A model generated the notes under the pieces. That model was not told the origin of the DNA and did no database searches. It was given only the letters and a program-made list of their open reading frames with translations. Position numbers and translations under genes: made by a program. Positions 10,834-21,610 of a DNA stretch of 64,000 nt are shown one piece after another (positions within the stretch are counted from its first letter, which is position 1; every line of letters starts with the position of its first letter). The stretch spans positions 2,356,001-2,420,000 of the forward strand of contig NW_025408668.1 of the NCBI RefSeq assembly GCF_020360975.1, written 5' to 3'. This DNA is from Hirsutella rhossiliensis (lineage: Eukaryota > Ascomycota > Sordariomycetes > Hypocreales > Ophiocordycipitaceae).

Positions 10834-11946
10834 CTAAGCCGTCGCTGTCTCCTCCTTGCTCTCTTGCACAGCCGGCCCCCGCGTCAGCTCACCGTCGACG
10901 TGCTGCCGCCTCCGCTGCTTCATCTCGAGATGGCGCTCCCTGGCCATCTGGAGCGCCTCGGCAGCGCCGGGATGCCTATCGAGCAGCTGCTGAAAGACCT
11001 TTTGGCGGTACGGCAGGGCGGGGGCCTTGCGCTTCTTGGAGTCCTGCAGCTTGACGGTGCAATCGGTGGGCCCCGGGACGGCGCCGCTGACGAGGACGAT
11101 GCCGAGCTCGTTGTCGACGCGGAGGACCTTGAGGTTCTGGACCGTGGCCCACACGCCGCCCATGCGGCCGGGCATCTTCTTGCCGGGCATGACGCGGCTG
11201 CCACTGCCCTGCGAGGGACCCGTGGTGCCGATGGTGCGGTGGTTCTTCGAGTTTCCGTGCGACGCCTCCTGGCCCGCGAAGCCGTGGCGCTTCATGCCGC
11301 CGGCAAAGCCCATGCCGCGCGACCGGGCGCGTACGTCGACGTACTGGCCCTGCTGGAACCAGTCGGGCAGCAGCTGGACGCCGACGGGCAGCAGGCCCTC
11401 GTGGGAGCGGACGTAGAACTCGGCCAGCTCGCTCTTGGGGGCGACGCCCTTGGCCTCGTAGTAGCCGAGCAGGGGGCTGGTGACGTTGCGCGCGGGCCGG
11501 GTGCCGGCGCCGACCTGGACCGCCCAGTAGCCGTGCTTGTCGCGCGTCTTGTTGGCCACGACCTGGACCTGGTCGAGCTGCAGCACGGTGCAGGGCACGC
11601 GCGTCTTGCCGACGAAGACGCTCGTCATGCCCTTCTTGACGGCCAGCACGCCGGTGCGCAGGGGCGTCGTGTTCTCGCGCCGCTCCAGGGCCGCCGCGGG
11701 GCCCGTCGTCAGCGCCGGCAGGCCGGCGTTGGGCTGGTTGAAGCGCCGGTGCTTGGAGCGCGGCGGCGCCGTCGACCAGCCCTTGACGCTGGTGGTGGCG
11801 GCGCGGCGCTGCGGCTGCAGGAGGGACGACGTCGTCGGCAGCTGCGGCCGCCGTCGGGCGTGAGGAGGCTGAGGGTGCGCGCCGAAGAAGAGCAGTGTCG
11901 GGGGCCGGCGGAGGGCGGCCCCCCGTATGGGGAGGCGGGAGGACAT
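10834..11946 (-). CDS. MRPL9: Mitochondrial large-subunit ribosomal protein uL3m
   Basis: Single-exon 370-residue uL3 protein of the mitochondrial ribosome; uL3 sits close to the peptidyl-transferase centre and is an early assembly protein. The N-terminal ~50 residues are R/P/S-rich with no acidic residues until later, as expected of a presequence. uL3 signatures: TGVLAVKKGMTSVF, GYYEAKGVAPKSELAEF, the glycine-rich loop FAGGMKRHGFAGQ, ASHGNSKNHRTIG and VMPGKKMPGRMGG. The C-terminal Q/K/R-rich extension is common in fungal mitochondrial uL3. Yeast orthologue is MRPL9. A long open frame on the other strand (10711-12174) is its antisense shadow. Confidence 0.95.
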   Translation of the reverse strand: MSSRLPIRGAALRRPPTLLFFGAHPQPPHARRRPQLPTTSSLLQPQRRAATTSVKGWSTAPPRSKHRRFNQPNAGLPALTTGPAAALERRENTTPLRTGVLAVKKGMTSVFVGKTRVPCTVLQLDQVQVVANKTRDKHGYWAVQVGAGTRPARNVTSPLLGYYEAKGVAPKSELAEFYVRSHEGLLPVGVQLLPDWFQQGQYVDVRARSRGMGFAGGMKRHGFAGQEASHGNSKNHRTIGTTGPSQGSGSRVMPGKKMPGRMGGVWATVQNLKVLRVDNELGIVLVSGAVPGPTDCTVKLQDSKKRKAPALPYRQKVFQQLLDRHPGAAEALQMARERHLEMKQRRRQHVDGELTRGPAVQESKEETATA

Positions 11947-12348
11947 GACCCCCTCTCCTCGAGGGTTTTGAGACTGGCCCGTTTTCTGTCACGGATGGTG
12001 GAATGCAGACGATGGGGGGAGGGGGTTCGAATGCTGTTGTGCGGTGCGTCGGGTGTGGGAAGCTGCTTGAGGTGCCTGGAAATTTTGGCGAGGTTGAAGC
12101 GGATAGTGTCTGGGGTTCGGTTATTCTACGGCGTCCTCGCGGGTTTCCTGGGACCTGAGAGGTGTCTAGGGTAGGCCGGTTAGACTTGGTCGCGGTCGTC
12201 TCGACAGGACCGGCATGTCTCGCATGAAGCTGCATTGGCCTGGCAAGTCTTTCGCTCATCATATACCATGGCCGTCTACGGTCTTTTGCCCGTCCCCGAG
12301 CCCTTCCAGAAGAGATACGTGTAAAAAAGAAAGAGCGAGGCCGCCGCC
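11947..12348. other. Intergenic, upstream of MRPL9
   Basis: Promoter of MRPL9 and 3' region of the PITH gene, both leftward. No gene, repeat or RNA recognised. Confidence 0.5.
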
Positions 12349-13151
12349 TCACATGCCATGCCCTCCCCCACCGCCAATACCGCTGCCCATCTGATTAACG
12401 CTGGCGCCCTTGACACGATGGTCGCCCGGCTGCGGCGCCGCCTCGTACAAGATGGACTCGGGCGCACGGCCCAGGCGCGTCCACTCGCCCCGGAAGCCGA
12501 CGTAGCAGACGCGCGACTCCTCCTCGGCGCCGCCGCCAAAGTTGTCGACAAAGAAGAGGCCCAGCCGCTGCACCTTGCCAAACAGCGCCCGCTTGACGGG
12601 CACCTCCTGCACCTCGGACGTCTGCGACAGCTCCAGCCGCTGCACGGGCTCGAGCTCCTCGGCGCCGGCAAAGTCGAGGTCGTCGCGGTTGACGTACAGG
12701 TGCAGCGTGCGCGGCGCCGAGGCGGATGCCGAGGTGCGCAGGAGGATGGAGTGTAGCTTGACCTGTGCTGTGAAGCTTTTCCCCCCTCTTCATGTTAGAG
12801 ACTGCACACATAGACTCACAGACACACACACGCACGCACATACGGGTGGGTACATGCAGGGACAAGACATCGGAAGAGTGGCGGGTGGAGGGAGGCTCCC
12901 ACTTACGGCACCGTCATGAGGAGCTGCTCGTCGGCGTCGCTGACCAGCTCGGGCTCGGCGTCCAGCCGCTCGGCCCACGTCTTCTTGACCACGGCCTTGC
13001 CCGCGTCTCTGCGCGACTCGTTGAGCGTCGTGATGTCGTCGAAGCTGATTTGCTCGTACAGCGACGACTGCAGCGCCGGCGTGATGTCGTCCGAGTGGTC
13101 GTGCTCGTGCTCGTGGCCGTGGCCGGCGTGCTCGTCGTGGCAGTGCGACAT
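12349..13151 (-). CDS. PITH-domain protein (thioredoxin-like C-terminal/proteasome-interacting type)
   Basis: Predicted 223 residues from exons 12907-13151 and 12349-12775. The intron 12776-12906 (GTAAGT...AAAAG) joins LLMTVP to FTAQVKLHSILLRT, the conserved strand of the PITH fold. The N-terminus is His/Glu/Asp-rich (CHDEHAGHGHEHEHDH), a possible metal-binding tail that is usual in this family. PITH hallmarks: SLYEQISFDDITTLNE, LHLYVNRDDLDF, VQRLGLFFVDNFGG and CYVGFRGEWT. The domain is shared with TXNL1, which binds the 26S proteasome; stand-alone fungal copies have no settled function. Confidence 0.9.
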
Positions 13152-13482
13152 GATGCTGGCTGTTTGTCGCAGGTGGTTTACAAAGCGATTCTTTCTTGTC
13201 AAGGCTCAGCGCGGACCAAGAGTCACGTCTAGGTGATGGCGGTGGAGACTTGGAGACTGAAGCATGAAAGCTGCTCTGCCCCGCTTACATGTACGTCCAA
13301 CGTCACTTACAAGTTGAAACCAACACCATCCGTCACCGAATCATTATATCGTCGCTGCTTCAGATACAGGCCTCAATGCTATCTGATTGATTCGGGCGCA
13401 AGTAGAGAGACGCCACTCGCTGAGCATGGAAATGTCCAGCACGCAACCAGGCACCCAGACGGTTGCCCTCGACTCTTCCCAT
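13152..13482. other. Intergenic between PITH gene and RRN6 terminus
   Basis: Short promoter/3' region, both flanking genes leftward. Nothing else recognised. Confidence 0.5.
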
Positions 13483-16400
13483 TCATCTGAAGCCGCTCTT
13501 CCGCTTCCCCTTCTTCCCTTTCTTCCTGTCTCCAAACGCACCCGCCACGGGCTGACTCATCGTCACCCATGGCCCCTGCGTCTGCGACGACTCGGGCGCC
13601 GCCTGCTGGCTCGACATGATCTGCATCGGAGGCGGCCTCAGCGGGAGACTGGCTGCGTCCTGCCCCGGCCCGTCGCTCATAGGGAAGCCCTGCCGCATGA
13701 AAGCTGGTCGCTTATATCGCTCTGCCAGAGCCTTGCGCTTGGCTTCCCTCCTCTGCAGCCGGTCCTTGGCGTCTTGGAACTTTTCCTCGGTCGATATTGC
13801 GACGCTCGAAACGTAGTCACGAGTATCGACCCCACGCTCCGTTGGCCAGTATGAAAAAAACTTGGGGCATTTGGCGTTCCCGAGCTTCGCCGGCTCAAGA
13901 GACGTGGTAAGGAGCTTCAGTCGCTGCATGGCGGAATCCGCAGACGTCGATGGGAGAGAGGCACTTGAAGAGGGCTCAAGCTGAGACGACGGGGTGATGC
14001 GCGGGCTGCGACTCGACAACTGGCTGGGATATGCCGTCGACTTGTCTTCGTCTCCAGCCTTAGGGCTACCAGCCCCCAGCAAAGGCACGTCCTGAACCAT
14101 CGCTCCATAGCTGGACAGGAAAACATCTCTGACAACCTCGGACACCCAAATATTCCAGACCTGCTCAAGCTCCTCGCTCAAGTTGCCCGCTGTAGACTCT
14201 AGCCAGAGCTCAGACAGCTGACGCTTTAGAGACGATAGGACAAGTAGTGGATTCGACGGCTCCCATGGTTCATGCCCTCGTAGTTGTGTCACGATGGTTC
14301 GGTCGTCGCTCATACTAAGCAAGCTATCTGCACCCCCCATGGCGTCGTCGTCCGCCTGGTATGCCGTTGGCTGTTCGAGGTCGTCGGCTATTTCCGCCCT
14401 ACTCGTGACTTAGCACTCGTTTAGCCATCATCGAGGGACAGAATACTTACCATGTCGTTAGAGGCAGGCTGCCATTGAGTAGCCCATCCTCCAGCACGGC
14501 ATAGACAGCATCGAAAACCGTGGCCGGCACCAGGGGTTCCCTTTGTGCTGCGGCTAGAACGAGTCCTTCGCGGATAGCTTGGGAGATCCGAACAAGCTTC
14601 AAAAGAACAGGTCGTGGCTCCCAGGACGAGTCATCTCCAGAATCCTGTGCCCCCACCTCGTCCGTCTCCACGAGAGCAGACTCCATGTCGGCTTCGCCCA
14701 TGCTGTCCGGGAGAACAAATGCGTCCTCCAGGCGACGCAGAAATCGTTTGCGCTTCTTTTTCCAGCGCCGCCGCTGCTCGCTTCTCGACCACCCGATTCG
14801 CGTCGTAGGCAGGGAAACATCAAACGTTGGGTCGGTAGATGTTGTACAGACGCAATAGCGCACGCAGAGATCTTCTCCTAGAATGCTGACTTGATAAAAG
14901 TTGGGGCCGCGCTGCAGGTGGCTAGAGTCTGGCTCATCAGGGGAGCGATACGGGTCTCGTTCGAGCCTGGCTGGATGAATTCGAAGCTGCTGAATGCCGC
15001 TGCGAGAAGCCATCTCCCTGCCCCCCGGCAAGTGCGTCACATGGCGATGCCACTGAGGCATGCCGGTGACCCTGGATAAGCCAAACCAGTAGACACATAG
15101 CTGTTCTGCCTTTGAAGAGTAGGTGAAAACGAGCGAGGTGTTGGCGTCATCAGCAGAGGCTCGGGTAACCGACATTCTTATTTCTTGGTGATTGATGCCA
15201 ACGTGCGAACAAGCATGCACAATTGCTGGCTTTAGAACACCCTCTGACGATGTGTCTCGACAATGCAGATCCAGCCATATCAATCTTCGAGCGGTAAGCA
15301 CAAACACATGGTCCTCGTTCAGGAGGCTGCATTGAATGTCGAGAATCTCATCCGTTGTCGTCCTTGTGTGCGAAAAGAGCTCTGGCATGGGTAGCGCGCT
15401 GTTTGATTCGACGTCCAGCACCTCACATAGCTCAGGGTTCCACATGAGCATGAAACGTGATGGCCTTGTTGTCCCAGCCTGCCAAGCAGCAGCTTGGCCA
15501 CCCCCCTCTGGCTCTGACTTGCCGACATGAAGCAGTCCATACCTCACAGCCGGGTAAGCGGGGTATGCTGGGATTGTTTTAAGGAAGCCCTCACAAATGT
15601 GGCCACATTTGTACTGGGATAGACGCAGCGTTTTCTTGTCGATTTTCCAGGTCCCCGACACGTTCCAGATTGTCCAGTAGCCACATTCGTCCAGGACGGC
15701 CAGTTGCGGCGGGCGTTTGAGCGCTGGTGGATTGAAGCTCACATCGGAATGCGCGTTACCACCCGTCTGGTGGTGATGCAGGGTCAGCAGCGGGTTTGGG
15801 TTGATGTATGACGCCCGCTGATGAGTCGGATCGCCCGCCGCGTCATCGTCCGGTACATGATACGGATGGTATTCGGGCTGAAGAATAGCCGTCCAAGTTG
15901 GTTTCTGCACCAAGAGCCATCGGACAGAGTTGCTCGGGGAAGAGTACGTCGCAGCTTTGACTTGCGAGATGGGCACCGCGTCCGTGGCCCACAGGGCCTC
16001 CTCCTCCTTGTAATCAGAGTCGATGACGGACAGATGCAGGACGGCTTCTGTCTCCGCTCCCCACTGCCACTGCGTCTCATCCATGCGTGTGAGCCGCAGC
16101 TGCTCGCCAGACTCTCCAGCCGCGACAGCGAGCAGCGACATTGCTTTGGGGGCTCGTGCATCTCTCAGGTCAGACATGAGACCGACTGCGAGCAACGGCC
16201 GGCGCCTAATCGTCTCCTCTGCTCTTCTGAAGCGCTCCATGTCTTCCTTGAGGTAGCCCTGGAAGGACTGGTTGCCCATGAAGGCCTCGGGGTGGGTGTT
16301 GAGCAGCCATCGCCGCTGAAGTTGGCGCTCTCTCCAGAGCTGGGATGAAACACAGGGATTCGCGGTTCTGGATGGCGGATAGAGCTCAGCGGACGAGCCG

Positions 16401-16599
16401 ACAATGTCAAAGCGTAGGGCTGCAAGAAGCGTAAGCTCAAGACCCGGGTCGTTGGAGACAGGTCATCCAACTTACTGCCGGTTGTGAGTCTGGTCGTATG
16501 CAGCAAGCCAGGACCAAGCTCGGGATTCTCGGCGGGAATGTAGCTCAGAAGGCCAGGATGACCAAGTTCGAGGTCGGCAAGCCGGCGGTTCTTAATCAT
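13483..16599 (-). CDS. RRN6: RNA polymerase I-specific initiation factor Rrn6-like
   Basis: Subunit of the core factor that recruits RNA polymerase I to the rDNA promoter. Exons 16476-16599, 14451-16419 and 13483-14398; introns 16420-16475 (GTAAGT...CAG) and 14399-14450 (GTAAGT...TAG) close in phase for 1002 residues. Diagnostic features are the N-terminal RRLADLELGHPGLLSYIP, the following RRWLLNTHPEAFMGNQ, a WD-like beta-propeller region (residues about 60-480, with LAVLDECGYWTIWNVSG and HVFVLTARRLIWLDLHC), a long helical C-terminal half, and the terminal Ser/Lys-rich tail ending GKKGKRKSGFR, typical of fungal Rrn6. The start at 16599 is preferred because the family begins just before RRLADL; an in-frame ATG eight codons upstream (16623) is possible. 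Confidence 0.88.
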
Positions 16600-17003
16600 T
16601 TGGCTTGAGTGAAGAGGTCCCACGCGTCAGAATCGCAACGACGGTTTTTCTTTTCATTTCGGACTCGTTTGTTCGTGGCGAGATTGGCAAAGCAACGGAC
16701 GTGTAGCCAGAGTGTTATATGGGAGTGGCCAATGGCAAACATTCGATGGAAACGCGACAATAACCATGTTTGTGGCGCTTTTCGGAAGCAGACTCTCACC
16801 GTCAAGCCTGGAGCAAAGCTTCATGATCACAGGCACGTGACTGGCGCGCGATGAGTCTGCGCCACACCCCTGCCTGTCGACCCAGCAACCAGCCACGCCT
16901 GAGGTAAACATGGTCAGCTCTAGGTTCTTGGCATTCGTCCAAGTGACAACTCCATCTCTTCGAAAACCTTTTTGCACGAGCGCAACCAAGCCACGCACCG
17001 GCA
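16600..17003. other. Divergent promoter, RRN6/SPC25
   Basis: Shared upstream region of a Pol I factor and a kinetochore gene. Contains one CACGTG near 16832. No gene supported. Confidence 0.45.
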
Positions 17004-17844
17004 ATGGCGACCGCTTTCGAACCATCGCTCTCGACGAGCCTCAGCCGCCAGTCCTTGGCGCCCGTTGGCCCGTCGGCCGCCGACTCGCTGCCCAGCATCA
17101 ACTTTGGCTTCGACGACTTGCGCGATCGCATGACAAAGTTTAGCGCGAGGTTCGATGCTTTCATCGAGCAAGGCCGCAAGCGCGTCTTGGAGGAGCGCAA
17201 CCAGTTCCGCATGAACGTGGCCGAGCTTCAAGGTACGGACGGACAACCAAGAGACGATGGCGCACAGGCGAGATTCACTGACACACCACAACGCAGAGGA
17301 CCAGCGCATGAAGAAAAAGGACATTGAGATTGTCCAGGTCAAGGCGGCGACGCATCAGCAGACGATGGAAAAGGAAGCGGCCGAGACGCGCGAGATGGAG
17401 GCCGCCATCGCCTCGCTCGCCTCGCAGCGCGACAACCACTCGACCAAGCGCGACAGCCTCAAGCAGCAAATCGCGCAGACGCAGGCCGAGATTGAGTCGC
17501 GGCTGGCGGCGCAGCGGGCCTTTGCGGCGCAGCAGGAAGCGCAGTCGCGGTACAACGTGCCGGAGCTTGACTTTTGGATCACCAATCTGTGCCTCAAGAT
17601 TGAGGGCGCCGGGCAGGACGACCGGCTCAAGTTCGTCTACACGCACGTCGACGAGCGCAACTGGGAACGCGAGGCGTGGTTTGAGCTGGTGACGAGCTCG
17701 AGGGACTACGATGTCAAGCATTGCCGGCCGAAGCTGGACCGGGACAAGGTGGAGAGGGTGCTGGAGAAGGTAAACGAGTCGAGGGAGCTGCTGGTTCTGC
17801 TCAAGGGGATGCGGGAGCTGTTTGTGGAAGCAATGAAGGCTTGA
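17004..17844 (+). CDS. SPC25: Kinetochore protein Spc25 (Ndc80 complex)
   Basis: Subunit of the four-part Ndc80 complex that couples kinetochores to microtubules; Spc25 pairs with Spc24 to face the centromere. Exons 17004-17232 and 17297-17844, intron 17233-17296 (GTACGG...CAG), 258 residues. The middle (about 60-165) is an unbroken K/E/Q/A coiled coil. The C-terminal globular RWD-like domain begins at YNVPELDFWITNLCLKIEG and ends with the helix ELLVLLKGMRELFVEAMKA. Length fits the family. Its neighbour MZT1 on the same strand is also a spindle protein. Confidence 0.92.
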
Positions 17845-18193
17845 ATCTAGGAGTCTAGGCTGGAATCGTGATTCTCTCTGCCATTGCCAGATGGGTCCGG
17901 CTCGACTTTTGGTATTCCTGTCTTGACGATATTCCCCCTCTGCACCAGAATGAAATGCTCTATACCAATGTATGAATGAATTATCCTCGAATAATACCAC
18001 TTTTCGTGAGAAAGAAATAGCTGCACATGCCGTGGTGATGGTTTGTGTGCCCGTGGTGGATGCAGGGACTCGCCCCTCTGCGACGGACAAGCAATTAAAC
18101 GTCGATTCCACACCAGCGCGCCCAACGCGTCCACTCTCAACCACCACCACGACGCAAACTCTCCCCGCAAAGCCTCCTCCCGTCAGCGCCATC
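17845..18193. other. Intergenic, SPC25 to MZT1
   Basis: 3' region of SPC25 and promoter of MZT1; nothing else seen. Confidence 0.45.
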
Positions 18194-18540
18194 ATGCCCG
18201 ACACAGAGAAGCACGCAGCCGCGCAGCAAGCCGTCGACATTCTCCACGAAATTTCCATCCTCCTGGTCTGTTCGTCCGCCCGCCGCCCGCCCGCACCCTC
18301 TCCTCGCTGACCCGAGACCTACCAAACTCTAGAACAGCCACCTGGACCGCCGCACCTTGTCCATCTGCATATCCATGATTGAGCGTGGCGTCAATCCCGA
18401 GGCCCTCGCTGTGAGTCGCCCCCGGTGCCCCCTCGTCCTGCCACGGCTGATGACGTTTGCGCCGCCTCTAGCAAGTAATCAAGGAGCTGCGGCACGAGGC
18501 ACAAGTCGTTGAGCAGAGTGCTTCGGGCAGACGGCCATGA
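18194..18540 (+). CDS. MZT1: Mitotic-spindle organizing protein 1 (MOZART1/Mzt1)
   Basis: Tiny gamma-tubulin-complex component that primes Spc97/Spc98-type proteins for microtubule nucleation at spindle pole bodies. Three exons, 18194-18265, 18333-18410 and 18472-18540, with introns GTCTGT...TAG and GTGAGT...TAG, all phase 0, giving 72 residues. The sequence has the family hallmarks [36 protein letters not shown] and VIKELRHEA. Size equals that of known Mzt1 proteins (about 60-80). No single reading frame reveals it, so it is easily missed by ORF searches. Confidence 0.93.
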
Positions 18541-18918
18541 TGAATGCGACCCAACGGCCGATAGAAAAATCCGTCATGTTGAATTGTTAAGCGTCGCTTG
18601 CTGGAGTTGGTGCAACGGAACTGGCGTTACGGAAATGGGAGTCTACGGTGCAAGGCAGATGAATAAACTTTGCTGCGAAATCGACACCTCCAGATGCGCT
18701 TCAAAATCATATGACTACATTAATCCAAACAAAATGCATTCTCAACCGCCGGCTCCCAGACCATGTCCGTTGATATGCTCATCACCTGTATCCCATCAAC
18801 GCCGCTTCCTTGACCTGTTTCCCCCGAAAAATCCAGCTAGACCATGCAAACGCCGCCATGATGCCCTTCCCGCGTACAATACTTCATCAAACATCCTGCC
18901 CTTGCTCGCCACAGCCCG
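18541..18918. other. Convergent intergenic region
   Basis: 3' ends of MZT1 and the CHY/RING gene face each other here. No gene seen. Confidence 0.45.
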
Positions 18919-20852
18919 TTACCTGTGTCCAATGAGAATGATCTCGTCGTCGTCGTCGTCCTCATCGTCATCGACGTCTGGCGCACTGGCGCTGCCATCC
19001 TGGTCCGAGTCCGACTCGCACTGGTCATCTGAATCCTCATCGCCGTCTTCTTCGTTGCCTCGCCAAAACCCGAGAATGTCGTCTTCCGAGTCCATATACA
19101 CGGCCATGTGCGGTAGGTGCGAATCCATGCCAAGGGCAAGCGGAGACAATGACCGTGCGATCCTGTCCGGGGCGCGGTACTGAAGCTCTACCCCATGTGA
19201 CGAGTGGCGCCGTCTGTTGAAGAGTAGGGCACTACCGGCAGCACGTGAGCTCGTCGAGAACGCTGTCGGCCGAGACGGGTCTTGACTGGACTGCGGAGTC
19301 GCTTCGACCGAAGGCTCCGGCCTCTCGGCGGCGGCTCGGACTTGCTCGCCCTCCTCGCTGTGTATTTGAAGCTCAACCGTGTTGTATGACCGGCATATGG
19401 AGCACTTCAGACCCAGCCAGTGATAGGGGACGGTACATTTCCCCGAACAGTCATTGCAGAGAACGGTGGCCTTGGTGTCTCGAAATTCCGGAGGCATAGG
19501 CTGGCTCTGGATGGCCACGTCCATGTTGCGAAACTGCGTCTCCATGTTGGCGAGACTCTTGTTGCAAATCGGGCACTTGTACGAGACCTTCATGTGCTGG
19601 TCATAACATTTCTTATGGATGCTGTGGCCGCAGTTCATGAAGACAACAGGCTTGGGCGAGGTAAACATGTACTCGCCGCAGATCGGACAGTTGCAGTCCG
19701 TCGACCGTTCGATGCATTTATGCGAGCTCTGGATAGAGGTCGTGATGCACGCACGGCAGGTCTAGGTGGTTATTAGCAAAGCCACTCAGGAGGCCCTCAC
19801 GACCGGCAGCCTACCTTGCAGTGGAAAAAGTCTTTGCCGAGACCCAGCCCGCGCCGACAGATTCCGCAGTCGCTGCAATGATATATGGGCTTGCTTTGCC
19901 GGTTCTCCCATAGCTTGCAGATGTTGCAGTAGTATTGCGCCGCCACTTCTCCGCAACTGATGCAGACATCGGATGCCTTCTGGGGCGTCCCGCACAGCAT
20001 GCAGAGCATATGCCTCGTGTCCTTGCGAACCAAGCCGTGGTCCTCTTGGGCGTCGTGACAAAAGCGACAGGTATACCACTTGTAACATGTGGAACACTCC
20101 AGTTTGACGTTGCGTTCGTAGTGTTGACATCCAAGCGGGGGACTCAGGCCTGGCGGCGTGGTCGGCGACTTAGTCGGAGTTGCGCTGCCGGGGCTTTTGG
20201 ACTGACGGATGGGCGCATAGGTCGGTGCAATATCGTTCTCGGACAGGACAAATTTTTCGGCAGACGGCGAATCGCCAAACTGACTGTGCCAAAACTTGAG
20301 AGAATCCAGGGGTCGCGCCGAGTTTGTATGTTCCCAGGTCGGGCCGGCCGGCTCGGCATTAAGGGGGCTCGCTCCGTCGCGTGAAGCGGTTTGGGAAGCA
20401 CGGTATCCCTCGAGCAGTGCCTCATGAATGAGCCTGGCTTTCTCCGAGGACGGTATCTCTAGGTCGTTGATGGCATGAATGCGCCTCCGCAGCTCGCGCA
20501 TACCGTCGTCTTCGGGAATGCCTCGACCTTTTCTGGGGGTTGGAGGGAAGCCGAGATGGTCTCGAGAAATTTCGTCAAGGATGGCGGGGCTCGTCGTGGC
20601 CTCTTCGAATTCTTCGACGCTTGTCTCTTGCGTCGAGGTGCTGAGAGGCCGGGGTCCGGGCGTTTGCGAAGGCGCACCCGCCTGTTCCGGAGCCGCATCT
20701 TCGGCGTGGCCAGGATCGCTCACGGCATCTGGCGCAGGTGTTGGGTTTGCTTGGTCGTCATCGCCGGCAAAAGTCGAGCGGGATATCTCCGAGAATCGGC
20801 GAGCCTGTCGCAAAACGGGGTTGATGAGGAACTCGGATACGAGGGAGGACAT
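18919..20852 (-). CDS. CHY zinc-finger and RING-finger E3 ubiquitin ligase (RCHY1/Pirh2-like)
   Basis: Predicted 626 residues from exons 19815-20852 and 18919-19761, intron 19762-19814 (GTAGGC...TAG). The N-terminal ~235 residues are low-complexity, starting with a helix (MSSLVSEFLINPVLRQARRF). Then come the CHY finger (from CQHYERNVKLECSTCYKWY), the CTCHY finger (YYCNICKLWEN through CRRGLGLGKDFFHC), a RING (CPICGEYMF, MNCGHSIHKKCYDQH, YKCPICNKSL) and a zinc ribbon (VLCNDCSGKC, LGLKCSICRSYNT). Cys/His ligands look complete. The C-terminus is strongly acidic (DVDDDEDDDDDE). The domain order is that of RCHY1/Pirh2 and plant CHY-RING ligases; substrates in fungi are not known. An in-frame ATG at 20954 would add 34 residues. 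Confidence 0.92.
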
Positions 20853-21610
20853 TGGGTCGCCACGGACGGCGGGCAGGCACGGGAGCCGCCCCGATGACAC
20901 CGTCGGGCGGGCGAGGACCGTAGGTTGGCGGTGGGACGAGCGGCGGCCTGTCAAGAAGCGAGAGAAGCGAGCTGAGAGGCGGGCTCAGCAGCGAGGAACG
21001 ATGCGGCGCAGAGAGAGGAAGATAGGTAGGTTGCTGGGTGTCGTCGTGATCCGAGGGAATGACGGGGATGACATAAGACCAAGAACGGACTGGTCCTGAC
21101 TAAGAAGGATGTCGACGACGGACATGTGATTGAGCAAGGACTTAGGAGACTGGGGCGCAGTTTTCAAACCGTGGCTGGTGCGGCTCTTTCCCCCGCCATG
21201 TCCAACAATGGATGCGCCACACAGAGCTTCTTCACACCTCCACAAGCGTCGCGCCAAGGCATAGGTGGCATTTTATTGTCGTCTTCGGCTCGAGCTTTAG
21301 GGGTAGGCTTTTGTATTCCTAGCCGCCCACCGCACCCTTTCACCGGCCTTTCTTGTCCCCTGAGCAGCGTTCACGCGCCCTCGGGTTTCTTGACCTCTTA
21401 ATTCCTCCCCTTTTTCCCCATTGCCAGCGTCAATGCTCGAGCGTCTTTGAATTTTTACCGCTCGTCCGGCCGTTAATCCACACCAGCTCCCTCGGACGAA
21501 GCGATTGGGCGGAGCAGGCCGACGCCTTTCTTTTCCCACTCGCAGCACGTCAACATCACCCCTCATTCTCGGAGAGTCTCCCGCATCTCGTCGTCCTCCA
21601 ATCCGCCTCG
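20853..21610. other. Divergent promoter, CHY-RING/PMT2
   Basis: Shared upstream region, pyrimidine-rich on the + strand between 21340 and 21600. No coding signal beyond antisense frames. Confidence 0.5.

Noticed and set aside
10711..12174. 487-codon + frame and a 458-codon minus frame around MRPL9
   Set aside because: Both overlap the uL3m gene in other frames; Arg/Pro/Ala-rich shadow translations of GC-rich codons.
17275..18258. 327-codon minus frame
   Set aside because: Antisense of SPC25 and overlapping MZT1; Leu/Arg-rich shadow of the coiled-coil codons.
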